This document shows, piece by piece, positions 24,984-34,693 of a stretch of DNA of 50,312 nucleotides. Source of the stretch: Oceanococcus sp051252075 (GTDB lineage: Bacteria > Pseudomonadota > Gammaproteobacteria > Nevskiales > Oceanococcaceae); assembly GCA_051252075.1 (NCBI GenBank), contig JBPOFU010000014.1, positions 1-50,312 of the forward strand, written 5' to 3'. Positions within the stretch are counted from its first letter, which is position 1. Every line of letters begins with the position of its first letter. The notes under the pieces are model-generated. The model was not told where the DNA came from. It made no database searches and saw nothing but the letters and a program-made list of their open reading frames with translations. Both the position numbers and the translations under genes were made by a program.

Positions 24984-26158
24984 CAACAAACACAGTTTTT
25001 TATCGCCAAGCTTGGTTCTTCGGCTTGTTGATCGCGGCCATACTCGGCGGTTCCTTTTTGCTCAGCCGATTTTTCCTGAACAACCCGCCAACGGCGCAGC
25101 GCCAAGCTCATGAACGTAGTGCAAGGCTGGTTGAAGCACAGGCGGTGCACCCTGAGGCTGCACGCGTGAACGTGGATGGCTATGGCCCCATCGAAGCCGC
25201 TCAGACCACCACGCTGGCGAGCCGCGTCGGCGGTGAGATCATCGAACTGGCACCAGGGTTTACACCAGGCGCACGGGTCAGCAAAGGCCAATGGCTGATC
25301 CGCATTGATCCTAGCGATTACAAACTGGCAGTGAACGAGGCACAGGCTGCACTGGCAGCTGCCAAGGCGGCATTAAACCAAGAAAAGGGCCAGCAGGCGG
25401 TAGCTCGTGCGGACGCCAAGATGCTAGGGCTGAAGGTGAGTAAGGAGGAAAGTCAGTTGATGCTGCGCCAACCACAACTGGCCAGCGCACAGGCACAAGT
25501 TGATAGTGCCGCAGCGGGCTTGGCTCGCGCGCAATTCAATCTTGAACGAACTGAAGTACTCGCACCCTTCGATGGTTATGTGCTCAGCCGTGAAGTGTCA
25601 CTGGGTTCACAGTTGGCTAGCAACGGCGCGATTGGCAAGATCGCGGCGGCTACGCCGTATTGGGTCACTGTGCGTCTACCGGTTGATAGCTTGAAGTGGT
25701 TGCAATGGCCAAATGAGGCCCAGAAAAATGCTTCGCAGGTGACGCTCATTGATGCGGCTGAGCCTGCTGGCCCACGCTGGCAAGGAAGAGTCATTCAACT
25801 GCTGCCGGGACTGGAAACTGAAGGCCGACGAGCCGGTGTACTAGTACAGATTGATGATCCATTTTCAGGTGAACGGCCGTTGCTGCTTGGCACTTATGTG
25901 CAGGCCAGCATTCATGGCCGCGCTTTAGAAAATGCCTTTCGGCTTGATACAAACTGGGTGCATGAAGGTCAAGTCTGGGTCGTCGAGCAGGGCCAATTAC
26001 GCAGTAAATCGGTGGAGATCTCCTATCAAGCCAGTGACCATGTGCTAGTGAGTTCTGGGCTTACCGACGGTGACCGCGTTGTCACCAGCGTGCCCTCTGG
26101 CTTTGTTGAAGGCATGAAGGTGCGCTTAGAAGCGCCGGCGCCGAGCTCGCGCCCATGA
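24980..26158 (+). CDS. RND efflux periplasmic adaptor (membrane fusion protein)
   Basis: 392 residues. One N-terminal membrane anchor (~11-31), a barrel-sandwich/lipoyl segment (TTTLASRVGGEIIELAPGFTPGARVSKGQWLIRIDPSDY), a helical hairpin with Ala/Gln-rich coils (~95-165), then the second lipoyl half and beta-barrel (VLAPFDGYVLSREVSLGSQLASNGAIGKIAAATPYWVTVRLP) and a membrane-proximal domain. It links the inner-membrane pump to the outer-membrane channel. Overlaps both neighbours by 4 bases, so three-gene stoichiometric expression is expected. Confidence 0.93.
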   Translation: MTTNTVFYRQAWFFGLLIAAILGGSFLLSRFFLNNPPTAQRQAHERSARLVEAQAVHPEAARVNVDGYGPIEAAQTTTLASRVGGEIIELAPGFTPGARVSKGQWLIRIDPSDYKLAVNEAQAALAAAKAALNQEKGQQAVARADAKMLGLKVSKEESQLMLRQPQLASAQAQVDSAAAGLARAQFNLERTEVLAPFDGYVLSREVSLGSQLASNGAIGKIAAATPYWVTVRLPVDSLKWLQWPNEAQKNASQVTLIDAAEPAGPRWQGRVIQLLPGLETEGRRAGVLVQIDDPFSGERPLLLGTYVQASIHGRALENAFRLDTNWVHEGQVWVVEQGQLRSKSVEISYQASDHVLVSSGLTDGDRVVTSVPSGFVEGMKVRLEAPAPSSRP

Positions 26159-29100
26159 GCACGAAAAAAACATTGGTGGGCGGGCCCATTGCCTATTTTG
26201 CACGCAACCCGGTCACCGCAAATTTGCTGATGCTAGTTCTGATCATCGGTGGATTTTTCGCCAGCTCCCAAATTAAGAAAGAAGTATTTCCAGAGTTTGA
26301 TCTGGATATGGTCAGCGTGAGTGTCAGCTATCCCGGGGCCAGCCCCGAGGATGTCGAGCAAGGCATAGTGCTGGCGGTCGAGGAGGCGCTGCAGGGTATC
26401 GATGGCATCAAAGAAATCGCCGCTTCCGCGGCGGAAGGTTCAGCCAGCGTATCGGCAGAACTGCGTGAGGACGCCAATGCCTCGGATGTGTTTCAGGATA
26501 TTCAGCAGGCTGTTTCGCGCATTACGACATTTCCAGCGGATGCTGAACAGCCGCGCGTCGCTTTGGCCAAGCGGGTACGTGATGTACTCGATGTCTTGGT
26601 CTATGGCAATACCAGCGAATGGCAATTACGTGAATTAGCGGAGACCGCGCGTGACCAGTTTCTCGCCTCATCAGGGGTGACTCAGGTTGAACTGGATGGT
26701 GCGCGCGATTACCGCATCCATATTAATGCTTCTAGCGCCCAGTTGCAGGCCTTCGGCTTGAGCTTACCTGAGCTATCATCACAGATTGCTGCGGCGGCTA
26801 TCGATGCCAGCGGCGGCAGCGTGGAAACCCGCAGTGGAGATATCCTGCTACGGGTCAGCGAACGGCGCGACTGGGCACGTGAGTTCGCTCAGATTCCGAT
26901 CATCACCAGTGCCAGCGGCGCGGTTGTGACCTTAGGGGATGTCGCGCAGGTTCAGGAGGGTTTCGATGAAACCAATGACGGCTGGGCACAATTTAACGGC
27001 CAGCGTGCCATCGGCATCGAGGTTTTTCGCATCGGTGATGAGACGCCGGTTGGTGTTTCCGAGGCGGTGCACGGTGCACTCGAAACGATTCGTGCCAGCT
27101 TGCCTGATGGGGTCGATATCGTGGTGTTGGATGACGATGCCGAAATCTACAAAGCTAGGCTGCACCTGCTGCTAAAGAATGCTTTTTTTGGGCTGGTATT
27201 GGTGTTCGCACTGATGGCCTTGTTCATGGAGTTCAAGCTGGCGTTCTGGGTGGTGATGGGTATACCCATCTCATTTCTCGGCACCTTGCTATTCCTGTCA
27301 GGCACCGATATCAGCATCAACATCATCTCGATGTTCGCTTTCATTATCAGCCTAGGGATCGTAGTCGATGATGCGGTGGTGGCAGGCGAAAACATCTACG
27401 AATACCGCCAGCGTGGCATGAGTTTTATCGATGCGGCCATTCATGGCTCACGTGACATTGCAGTGCCGATCACCTTCAGTGTGCTCACCAACATCGTGGC
27501 CTTCTTACCGCTAGCCTTTGTGCCTGGCTTCATGGGCAAGCTGTGGGGCGTGATTCCCGTAGTGGTCGGCATCGTTTTCACGATCAGCTTGATCGAGGCG
27601 CTGTACATACTTCCAGCACATTTGGCGAACTCTCGGCCGCTTTCTCAGACTTCTAAGCTTCACCAATGGCAACAGCGCTTTTCTCAGGGCTTTAGTCACT
27701 GGGTCGTGCGGGTGTATCAACCGTTGGTGGCGCGGGCGGTGCACCACCGCTACCTCACCATGAGCATTGCCATAGGTTTGTTGGTCATAGTGCTGTCTTA
27801 TGCAATGAGTGGGCGCATGGGCTTTGATCTTATGCCTTCGGTTGAAGGCGACACCGCAGACGCGACCATTGTGTTGCCTTCGGGCACACCACCCGAGCGC
27901 TTGGCCTTAGCCGAAGCTCGCATTCGCAAGGGTGCTCGGCAAGTGATCGACGAGCACGGTGGTGATGCGCTTTCATTCGGAATTTACACCAGCGTAAGTC
28001 CGGGCCAAGTGCGTGCCCGCGTTTACTTGACCGATCCAGAGCAAAGGCCGATTAGCACCGCTGAATTCACTGAGCATTGGCGTGAGGCTACGGGCAGCTT
28101 GGCGGATGCTCGTTACATTCGATTCACTTCGACCGGTCGTGGTCCAGGTGGCGGGGCCAATCTCTCATTAGAGCTTAGCCATCGTGACGTGAGTGTGTTG
28201 AACAAGGCCAGCACTGCATTGGCCAAAGCACTGGAAGAGTTTCCCAACGTCACCGATATCGATGCAGGCTTTGATCGCGGCAAAACCCAGTTCAATATCC
28301 GCATGACCGAAGCTGGGCGCAGCCTTGGTCTCTCGGCTCAAGATATTGCCAGCCAAATACGCGCCGCGTTTTACGGTCGTGAGGTGCTACGCCAGCAACG
28401 CGGCCGCAGTGAGGTTCGCGTGTTGGTACGATTGCCTGAAGCCGAACGTAGTAGCGAAGCCGACATCGATGCCCTGTTGATTCGTACACAGGCAGGCACG
28501 TACGTGCCGTTAAGTTTGGTGGCCTCACTAGAGCGTGGCCAAGCCTACGACACCATTCGCCGTCGTAATGGCCGGCGCACCACGCAAGTCAGTGCCAATG
28601 TGCGGCCTTCCGATGCGGCTGGCCAAGTTGTCGCCGTGGTGCAGGCAGAAATAGCCCCACAGTTGATGCAGGATTTTCCTGGGCTGTCCCTAGGGCTGGA
28701 AGGTCGCCAGCAGGACATGCAGGAATCCATGGCCGCACTGGGAGCCGGGTTTCTCGTCGCAATGGCATTGATTTACGTGCTGCTAGCTATCCCTTTTGCG
28801 AGTTACCTGCAGCCCGTCTTGGTTATGGCGGCCATACCCTTTGGCATCTTTGGTGCGATTCTTGGCCATCTGATGATGGGCTACAGCATGAGCATCATTT
28901 CAGTGATGGGGGTCATTGCTTTGTCTGGCGTAGTGGTGAATGACTCCTTGGTCATGGTGCACTATGCCAATCAGTGCCGTGCTGCTGGCGACAGTGCCCT
29001 TGATGCCATTGTGCATTCTGGAGCTCGTAGATTCCGGCCGATTCTACTGACCACGCTGTCTACCTTCGGCGGTCTGGCACCGATGATTTTCGAAACGTCT

Positions 29101-29277
29101 CGTCAAGCGCGCTTTATGATCCCGATGGCGATATCGCTGGGCTACGGCATATTGTTTGCAACCGCGATTACGCTGATCTTGGTGCCGTGTTTGTATATGG
29201 TCATCGAGGACCTGCGAGATCTCATTGGGTCATTCACGAAGCAGAGTTTGTCAACGTCAGACTCGGTCGAAAGCTGA
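26155..29277 (+). CDS. RND efflux permease, HAE (hydrophobe/amphiphile) type
   Basis: 1040 residues, standard RND length: twelve membrane helices with two large periplasmic loops. TM4 carries the proton-relay pair as VVDDAVVAGEN (Asp405-Asp406, equivalent to AcrB Asp407/408), typical of drug/organic-compound pumps rather than the single-Asp heavy-metal (HME) class. The N-terminus FARNPVTANLLMLVLIIGG and motif FALMALFMEFKLAFWVVMGIPISFLGT are classic. It exports substrates from periplasm or membrane through the adaptor and OM channel encoded just upstream. The exact substrate is unknown. GGCCG/CGGCC (29291-29310) may be a weak terminator. Confidence 0.95.
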   Translation: MSTKKTLVGGPIAYFARNPVTANLLMLVLIIGGFFASSQIKKEVFPEFDLDMVSVSVSYPGASPEDVEQGIVLAVEEALQGIDGIKEIAASAAEGSASVSAELREDANASDVFQDIQQAVSRITTFPADAEQPRVALAKRVRDVLDVLVYGNTSEWQLRELAETARDQFLASSGVTQVELDGARDYRIHINASSAQLQAFGLSLPELSSQIAAAAIDASGGSVETRSGDILLRVSERRDWAREFAQIPIITSASGAVVTLGDVAQVQEGFDETNDGWAQFNGQRAIGIEVFRIGDETPVGVSEAVHGALETIRASLPDGVDIVVLDDDAEIYKARLHLLLKNAFFGLVLVFALMALFMEFKLAFWVVMGIPISFLGTLLFLSGTDISINIISMFAFIISLGIVVDDAVVAGENIYEYRQRGMSFIDAAIHGSRDIAVPITFSVLTNIVAFLPLAFVPGFMGKLWGVIPVVVGIVFTISLIEALYILPAHLANSRPLSQTSKLHQWQQRFSQGFSHWVVRVYQPLVARAVHHRYLTMSIAIGLLVIVLSYAMSGRMGFDLMPSVEGDTADATIVLPSGTPPERLALAEARIRKGARQVIDEHGGDALSFGIYTSVSPGQVRARVYLTDPEQRPISTAEFTEHWREATGSLADARYIRFTSTGRGPGGGANLSLELSHRDVSVLNKASTALAKALEEFPNVTDIDAGFDRGKTQFNIRMTEAGRSLGLSAQDIASQIRAAFYGREVLRQQRGRSEVRVLVRLPEAERSSEADIDALLIRTQAGTYVPLSLVASLERGQAYDTIRRRNGRRTTQVSANVRPSDAAGQVVAVVQAEIAPQLMQDFPGLSLGLEGRQQDMQESMAALGAGFLVAMALIYVLLAIPFASYLQPVLVMAAIPFGIFGAILGHLMMGYSMSIISVMGVIALSGVVVNDSLVMVHYANQCRAAGDSALDAIVHSGARRFRPILLTTLSTFGGLAPMIFETSRQARFMIPMAISLGYGILFATAITLILVPCLYMVIEDLRDLIGSFTKQSLSTSDSVES

Positions 29278-29397
29278 GCTGTTCTAGTCTGGCCGTTTGT
29301 TTATGCGGCCTCAGCTGAATGCCTCTATTGGAATTTTCTGATTTAGCCGAGCAGGCGCTAAAACCCTGGAATTGGCACTACTGAGCTGTGGCCAAGT

Positions 29398-29679
29398 TCA
29401 AATGTCTGGCGATTTTGAGGCCAGCAACTTTTCTTGCTCCCATAGCGTCAGCGCGCGCTCATAGGCGCGTAGTGCATCGCCGTACTGATCGAAAATGCAG
29501 TCAACACAACCGCTGTCACAGCAATCACTGGGTAGCGGGGCTTCGGGAGGCTGCGGGCGCGGCCTTTGTACGACATCTGAATTCATGTTCATGCTGCACT
29601 TTACAGGTGGTGGAACGTCCTGATTTTGGTTACAGACGTTTACCGTTACGTTGCTGGGCTCGAATAGTTGGCTAGGCAT
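29398..29679 (-). CDS. Oxidoreductase-like (PF09791-type) small Cys protein
   Basis: 93 residues from the second ATG (29679); an ATG 24 bases further upstream in the same frame is also possible. The C-terminal half reads PPEAPLPSDCCDSGCVDCIFDQYGDALRAYERAL; the CC-x2-C-x2-C cluster followed by D.Y...L..Y matches the short oxidoreductase-like N-terminal domain found in bacteria and eukaryotes, of unknown biochemistry, possibly metal or Fe-S binding. It overlaps the end of the upstream unknown gene by about 8 bases, so they are likely co-translated. Confidence 0.75.
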   Translation of the reverse strand: MPSQLFEPSNVTVNVCNQNQDVPPPVKCSMNMNSDVVQRPRPQPPEAPLPSDCCDSGCVDCIFDQYGDALRAYERALTLWEQEKLLASKSPDI

Positions 29680-30343
29680 CAAGGTCTGGCGTTTCGACCA
29701 CACTGCGTATACCTTTTTGCCAGCCGATGGGGTTGATTACTCCTTCTGGTAGGGCTAAAAGCAGAACGCCCATACTGTGGGTTATCGGTAAAAGGAGGTC
29801 AAAGGCTTCCCGATCTAGGCCAAATACAGTGTTCTTTTCTTGCTGTGTTTGCCGCCAACTTCTCTCGCTGCCAACAGCCAACATGACAGCTTGGTAGCCA
29901 TCACCCAATTCGACCACTTCACCGGGTGATTCCAGCGCCACATTGACAGCGTTCTCTACAGCATGCCGTTTCATGGATAGCGCCCATACGTGAAAATTGT
30001 TGGACGTATCGATGACCTTTGAATCCTTTGGGTAAAGCTCCACCGGGACCATGCGCTTGGCTTTGATGAAGTGGGCGGCGATCGCCAGCATGTCGTCTCG
30101 ATTTGTTATCGGTGTGTTGTCGTGCATTCTGATCGAGAGGTGTCCATTGCTGCTGTCGATATTGACTTGGAATTCATCACTGACCCAGAGTATGTCGTCT
30201 TGCGCTTTTTGAATTTGGGAGCGCGCTACCGCTTCAATGTCATCACTGTTAGGCAGCATCTTTTCCAGATCGCTGCGTAGTTGCTGCTTTTGTTCGTCCG
30301 AGATCGCTGGATTAGCGATTCGTTTAAATGTCAGCTTTCTCAT
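29672..30343 (-). CDS. Unknown cytosolic protein, 223 residues
   Basis: Starts at ATG 30343 (GGGAATC directly before) or 9 bases earlier. No signal peptide or membrane helix. Features: Lys/Arg-rich start, a helical stretch KQQLRSDLEKMLPNSDDIEAVARSQIQKAQ, then an alternating alpha/beta part with DNTPITNRDDMLAIAAHFIKAKRMVPVELYP. No motif I can name. It is coupled by overlap to the oxidoreductase-like Cys protein, which suggests a joint role. Function not assigned. Confidence 0.7.
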   Translation of the reverse strand: MRKLTFKRIANPAISDEQKQQLRSDLEKMLPNSDDIEAVARSQIQKAQDDILWVSDEFQVNIDSSNGHLSIRMHDNTPITNRDDMLAIAAHFIKAKRMVPVELYPKDSKVIDTSNNFHVWALSMKRHAVENAVNVALESPGEVVELGDGYQAVMLAVGSERSWRQTQQEKNTVFGLDREAFDLLLPITHSMGVLLLALPEGVINPIGWQKGIRSVVETPDLDA

Positions 30344-30352
30344 GATTCCCAT

Positions 30353-30664
30353 GTGTTTGTGTCAACGATGCCTATGGCACGTTTTTGTGGTGTTACGTAC
30401 TAAATTAGGGCGGCAGAAACATGCCTGCGCTGGTGTCGGGGTGAGGCAATCCAACAAACCACGCACTTCGTTTTAACTTGTTGCGCTTTGCAGTGGTTAG
30501 CCCAGATAAACGGCCGAGGGAAGTCGCTACGTGGCCTTAAGGTCGCCGACGGACTATCATCGGTTGCTTGGTAAAGGGCGTTTATACTTCCTCTACTCGG
30601 AATTCAATAAATTGCGCCATTCTAAACCTTCAGGAGCTGCGAGCGTCGCAGAAGTACGGTCCCA
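30353..30664. other. 312-base gap between divergent units
   Basis: Separates the unknown minus-strand pair from the M19-like lipoprotein. I see no small gene with a plausible ribosome site. A TATACT at 30586-30591 region could be a -10 box for the lipoprotein gene, but no matching -35 is evident. Confidence 0.3.
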
Positions 30665-32947
30665 ATGTCACATCTAAACAAAACATTTTCTCGGTTCATC
30701 ACAGTATTTGTGGCGGTGGTGCTCAGTTTGTCGCTTGCGGGATGCCCCAAAAGTAACGATTCGCCAACGGGTCAAAATGGCGCAGGGCAAGGGGCTGCAG
30801 GAAACGGAGCACTGGGTAAGTACGACCTTTTCAACCAATGCTTTGTGATGAAAGCGGACGGCGCTTATGTGACCCGAAGTGATTCTGATTTCAGCGCAAA
30901 TGGAGCACAGGCGGCCGAGGCGGAAAAATTTTACATGCGGGCAGCGAATCTGGCGCGGTATTTGTTTTACACGCCTGACGAAATGCTGATGACCGCAAGT
31001 GGCGCAAGCGTCGCTACTGTGGCGCAAGCCAATGCCGAAGACGGCTCAGACTGGACCTTTGATGAAACCGGTGATGGCGGCCTCACCGCAGGCACCTTGG
31101 GTGGCTTTTTGGCCGTTGGCGCTGACGATCTCTTAGTGTTGGCTGATGCGCCAGCGCGGCTGGAATTTGAAGCGGCCAGCGATTGTGCTGAGTACCCTGA
31201 AATGCCGCTTGGCGTCATTGGTAAAAGCTTTACCGGCGACGTAAACCAGCCGGTGCTGGGGTTCGCAGAAGTACACACACATATGGCGAATGCGGACCAG
31301 CTCTCTGATGGCAGCACGCCAGATGGTGCTGCAGCAGGTGGTCAGTTGTACGGACATTCTGTGGATCGCTTCGGCGTCACGCACGCGCTAGAAGATTGCG
31401 AGGCTATTCATGGGCCAAACGGCTTACTTGATCCGGAGGCCTTAGTCTTAGACCTGACCCCAGGCACCACACACGACACTCAGGGTTGGCCAACTTTTGT
31501 CGATTGGCCTTTCCGTGATTCCAATCTGCATCAGCAAATGTACTGGCGCTGGTTAGAACGCGCATGGATGTCGGGCCTGCGCACGATGACCATGCTAGGC
31601 ACTAACATCGAAGCCTTGTGCGAGTTCGGGCGTGATGCCACGCAATCGCAGCTACAGTACGAAGGCGAAGTCGATTGTAAAGATATGAGCATCGGCATGA
31701 AGCAGGTTAAATACACTTATGTGATTCAGGACTATATTGACGCCCAATATGGCGGGCCGGGTAAGGGTTTCTTTCGAATTGTCAGTGACCCACTGGAAGC
31801 CCGAGAAGTGATCGCCGCCGGTAATCTGGCGGTCATTCCCGGGTTGGAATTTTCCAATGTCTTTGGTTGCAATGTCACCTTTAATCTAGACGGCAGTGAA
31901 ACCCGCCATTGCACCAAAGAACAGATCGACGAACAGATTGATATGGCTTGGGACGCCGGCGTCCGCCACATTTATCCTTACCATGACGTGGATTCCGCTT
32001 TGGGTGGCACGGGCCTGTTTAGCCCAATACTGAACTTGCTTGGCTATTATGGTACCCAGGGCTTCTGGGATGTTTCAGCTTGTGAAAATGGCGGCGAAGG
32101 CGATGATTTCTTCTACAACGCCGGGGTGAATTTCAGTACCGGCCCAACGGCCGGTGGGGTGGTGTTTGCTGATGACCCAATTAGCGATTTGCTAGTAGCG
32201 ACCTTTTCCGGAACTGTGCCGGTATATGGGCCAGGGCGTCAATGCAATAACCGCACGGTCACGGACCTTGGTGCCTATGCCATCGACAAGATCATGAAGA
32301 AGGGCTTCATCATGGATATTGACCATGCAGCCTACCGCAGCAAGCAGTTGATGCTGGATTACACCGCCACCACCGAGCCGGATTATCCTATGGTTTCCGG
32401 GCACGGCGGCCACGGTGGCATCAATAATGCCCAAGCCCAGCAGATGCTTCGTCAAGGTGGCATTATTTATCCTGGCAACAAAAATGGCCAAGGCCACGTG
32501 GACTTCATCGAGAAAGTTCGCGTGCAGTGGGAGGCCAGCGGCACGGATCGACCACTTTCAGTCGGCTATGGCGCCGACGCCAATGGCTTTCGCAACTTGC
32601 CTGGCCCTCGCGGCGCGGAAAGAATTAGCGAAACGCAAGCCGTGGAATATCCATTCACCATGTTTGAAGGCCCAGGCTGGGGGCCGCGATTCGATAATAT
32701 CGATCCGGTCAGCGTTGAGCTTTTGTCCGTGCCCGATGGAAAAATATGGGACGTCAACGAAGGCGGCATGTACCACTACGGCTTGATCCCCGATTTGGTA
32801 GAGGAAATTCGTATCGAGGGCGGACAGGAAGCGCTGGATACTTTCTATAACTCGGCGGAAACCTATTTGCAGCTTTGGGAGCAAACACTGGAAGCTTCAA
32901 TAGATGCTCGGACTAAACCGACGCCTGACACGCTTCCTGTTCGCTAA
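30665..32947 (+). CDS. M19 dipeptidase-like metal-dependent hydrolase lipoprotein
   Basis: 760 residues, lipobox LAGC (Cys27). Metal-site motifs run in the order seen in membrane dipeptidases: AEVHTHM (His204, His206), MDIDHAA (His554), SGHGGHGG (His580, His583) and GADANG (Asp638), resembling M19 HxD, DLSH, SHS and GSDFDG. In M19 the first motif is HxD; here HTH, so the protein sits between M19 and other amidohydrolases. It is much longer than a typical ~400-residue M19 enzyme, with extra N-terminal and internal segments. Expected in the periplasm or outer membrane. Substrate unknown. The ribosome site before ATG 30665 is weak. Confidence 0.7.
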   Translation: MSHLNKTFSRFITVFVAVVLSLSLAGCPKSNDSPTGQNGAGQGAAGNGALGKYDLFNQCFVMKADGAYVTRSDSDFSANGAQAAEAEKFYMRAANLARYLFYTPDEMLMTASGASVATVAQANAEDGSDWTFDETGDGGLTAGTLGGFLAVGADDLLVLADAPARLEFEAASDCAEYPEMPLGVIGKSFTGDVNQPVLGFAEVHTHMANADQLSDGSTPDGAAAGGQLYGHSVDRFGVTHALEDCEAIHGPNGLLDPEALVLDLTPGTTHDTQGWPTFVDWPFRDSNLHQQMYWRWLERAWMSGLRTMTMLGTNIEALCEFGRDATQSQLQYEGEVDCKDMSIGMKQVKYTYVIQDYIDAQYGGPGKGFFRIVSDPLEAREVIAAGNLAVIPGLEFSNVFGCNVTFNLDGSETRHCTKEQIDEQIDMAWDAGVRHIYPYHDVDSALGGTGLFSPILNLLGYYGTQGFWDVSACENGGEGDDFFYNAGVNFSTGPTAGGVVFADDPISDLLVATFSGTVPVYGPGRQCNNRTVTDLGAYAIDKIMKKGFIMDIDHAAYRSKQLMLDYTATTEPDYPMVSGHGGHGGINNAQAQQMLRQGGIIYPGNKNGQGHVDFIEKVRVQWEASGTDRPLSVGYGADANGFRNLPGPRGAERISETQAVEYPFTMFEGPGWGPRFDNIDPVSVELLSVPDGKIWDVNEGGMYHYGLIPDLVEEIRIEGGQEALDTFYNSAETYLQLWEQTLEASIDARTKPTPDTLPVR

Positions 32948-33046
32948 GGAAGCTACAGAATACCAATTGGGCTTAGCGACCTTAACCGGTCATTTCAGCT
33001 CTCGCACCAAGCAGACATTGATTAATGCTGTTGATGGAGAAAGGCT

Positions 33047-34576
33047 TTGCGCGAGGATAAGTTCGAGCCTTGGAGTGGTTCTTCAGCCACTATCAATAAG
33101 GCGTTTCAGGTAGTTTTGATCTTCGTGCTTGGCGCTCTGACGCCAAGCACGGTCTTCTCCCATGGCTTTGGAGCGGCCTACAATTTGCCGGTGCCTCTGG
33201 AGCTGTATCATTGGGGAGCCGCCGCCACGTTGATTCTGTCTTTTGTCATCGTTGGGCTTTTTTGGTCAAAAGCTGCAGTTAAAAAAACGGATCCAGGATT
33301 CGACATCAGTGAGCGTGCGCCGGTCCGGCGACTGCGGCAGCTCATGCCTTTGTTCCAGGCGCTGAGCGTGTTTGTCTTGATTCTTTGCATAGTCACGGGA
33401 TTTTTCGGCAGCCGCGATCCATTGAGAAATTTCAGTCCGGTCTTTTTCTGGGTCATCTTCGTACTGGTCTTTAGCTATTTGCTTGTATTCATCGGTGATG
33501 CTTGGGCGGCACTCAACCCGTTTCGCAGCTTGAGCAATCTGTTGGCGCGCGTGTGGAGCGGCAGTACAGATGGAATATTTCAATATCCAAAACGCTGGGC
33601 CGACTGGCCTGCGCTGGTGCTGTATCTAGGCTTTATCTGGTTTGAGCTTTTCAGCCATAGAACGCCAAAAACCATTGCCGCGTTTCTACTCGCTTACAGC
33701 ATCTTGAATCTGGCAGGCGTCGTCCTGATTGGTCGCCGCCACTGGTTCCGCCATTGTGAATTTTTTTCCGTTTTCTTCAGGCTGGTGGCGCTCATGGCAC
33801 CCATCGACTATCGGCGTGATGAGGCAGGGCCCGATGGCGCTGGACAGAAGCATCTGCGTTTGCGCCTTCCCTTGTCGGGCCTGATTCATGAGCGCCCGGA
33901 ACATGTGTCCACAGTGGTTTTTGTCCTAGCGATGATTTCAACCACAGCGATGGATGGCCTGCAGGCTACGCAGTGGTGGGTGGGACTGTTTTGGCAGGAC
34001 CCCGCTGGCATATTTACCCAGCTTGCCGGCGCCAGCCCCATGCGCATCATGGAAACATTGATGCCGGTGTACATCGCCTGGGAAACGTTCTGGCTGGTGA
34101 TTTCGCCGTTTGTCTATCTCGCGGCCTATCTAGCTGCCCTGTGGTTAGCCAAGTTAATCACCCGTAGCTCGCGGCCACTGATGATGCTCGCCATGGATTT
34201 CAGCTACAGCTTGTTGCCTATCGCACTGGTTTACAACATCACCCACTACTGGACCCTAATAACCACGCATGGCCTGAAAATATTTAGCCTAATCTCCGAT
34301 CCCTTTGGCTGGCGCTGGGATCTGTTTGGCACCGCAATGAAATTTCGTGCCCCGATCCTGCCGGATATGGCCATTGTTTGGCATTCGCAAGTCGGCCTGA
34401 TTCTGTTCGGCCACATTCTCAGTGTGTGGATCGCCCATCAGATCGCATTGCGAGTCTGGCCGACGCGCGGGCAGGCTATGTTTAGCCAACTGCCTATCCT
34501 CATGTTGATGGTGAGTTTCACTGTTTTTGGTTTGTGGGTACTGGCACAACCTTTGACCGCCATTCTGCCGCGTTAA
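33047..34576 (+). CDS. Multipass membrane protein (fenitrothion-hydrolase-like family)
   Basis: 509 residues starting with TTG (GGAG-AAAGG directly upstream; no ATG in frame near). About 12 hydrophobic helices. The extracytoplasmic start SHGFGAAYNLPVPLELYHWGAAATLILSF is the signature of a family whose members are often named fenitrothion hydrolase; that name comes from one organophosphate-degrading protein and is not evidence of activity here. Conserved His/Asp in SHGFG, GDAWAALNPF and NITHYWTL may bind metal. It follows the M19-like gene by 99 bases on the same strand. Confidence 0.7.
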   Translation: MREDKFEPWSGSSATINKAFQVVLIFVLGALTPSTVFSHGFGAAYNLPVPLELYHWGAAATLILSFVIVGLFWSKAAVKKTDPGFDISERAPVRRLRQLMPLFQALSVFVLILCIVTGFFGSRDPLRNFSPVFFWVIFVLVFSYLLVFIGDAWAALNPFRSLSNLLARVWSGSTDGIFQYPKRWADWPALVLYLGFIWFELFSHRTPKTIAAFLLAYSILNLAGVVLIGRRHWFRHCEFFSVFFRLVALMAPIDYRRDEAGPDGAGQKHLRLRLPLSGLIHERPEHVSTVVFVLAMISTTAMDGLQATQWWVGLFWQDPAGIFTQLAGASPMRIMETLMPVYIAWETFWLVISPFVYLAAYLAALWLAKLITRSSRPLMMLAMDFSYSLLPIALVYNITHYWTLITTHGLKIFSLISDPFGWRWDLFGTAMKFRAPILPDMAIVWHSQVGLILFGHILSVWIAHQIALRVWPTRGQAMFSQLPILMLMVSFTVFGLWVLAQPLTAILPR

Positions 34577-34693
34577 TGATTCGATTGGCGCGCTAGGTTT
34601 TTACGCCCAAGCTATGCGTATCAGTGCAGTGCCTTCGACAATCCAATCAGCCGAATTCACCACATGGTCGCGTGGTACAGGCCTGCAACTGTC

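Noticed and set aside
26155..29277. RND pump as heavy-metal (Czc/Cnr) exporter partnered with the CnrX-like sensor
   Set aside because: TM4 carries the Asp-Asp pair of drug-type pumps and its operon lacks the ECF motif, so a direct metal-efflux link is not supported.
29291..29310. GGCCG/CGGCC hairpin after the RND permease gene as terminator
   Set aside because: Only five base pairs, ten-base loop and no U-tract; mentioned with the gene but not called.
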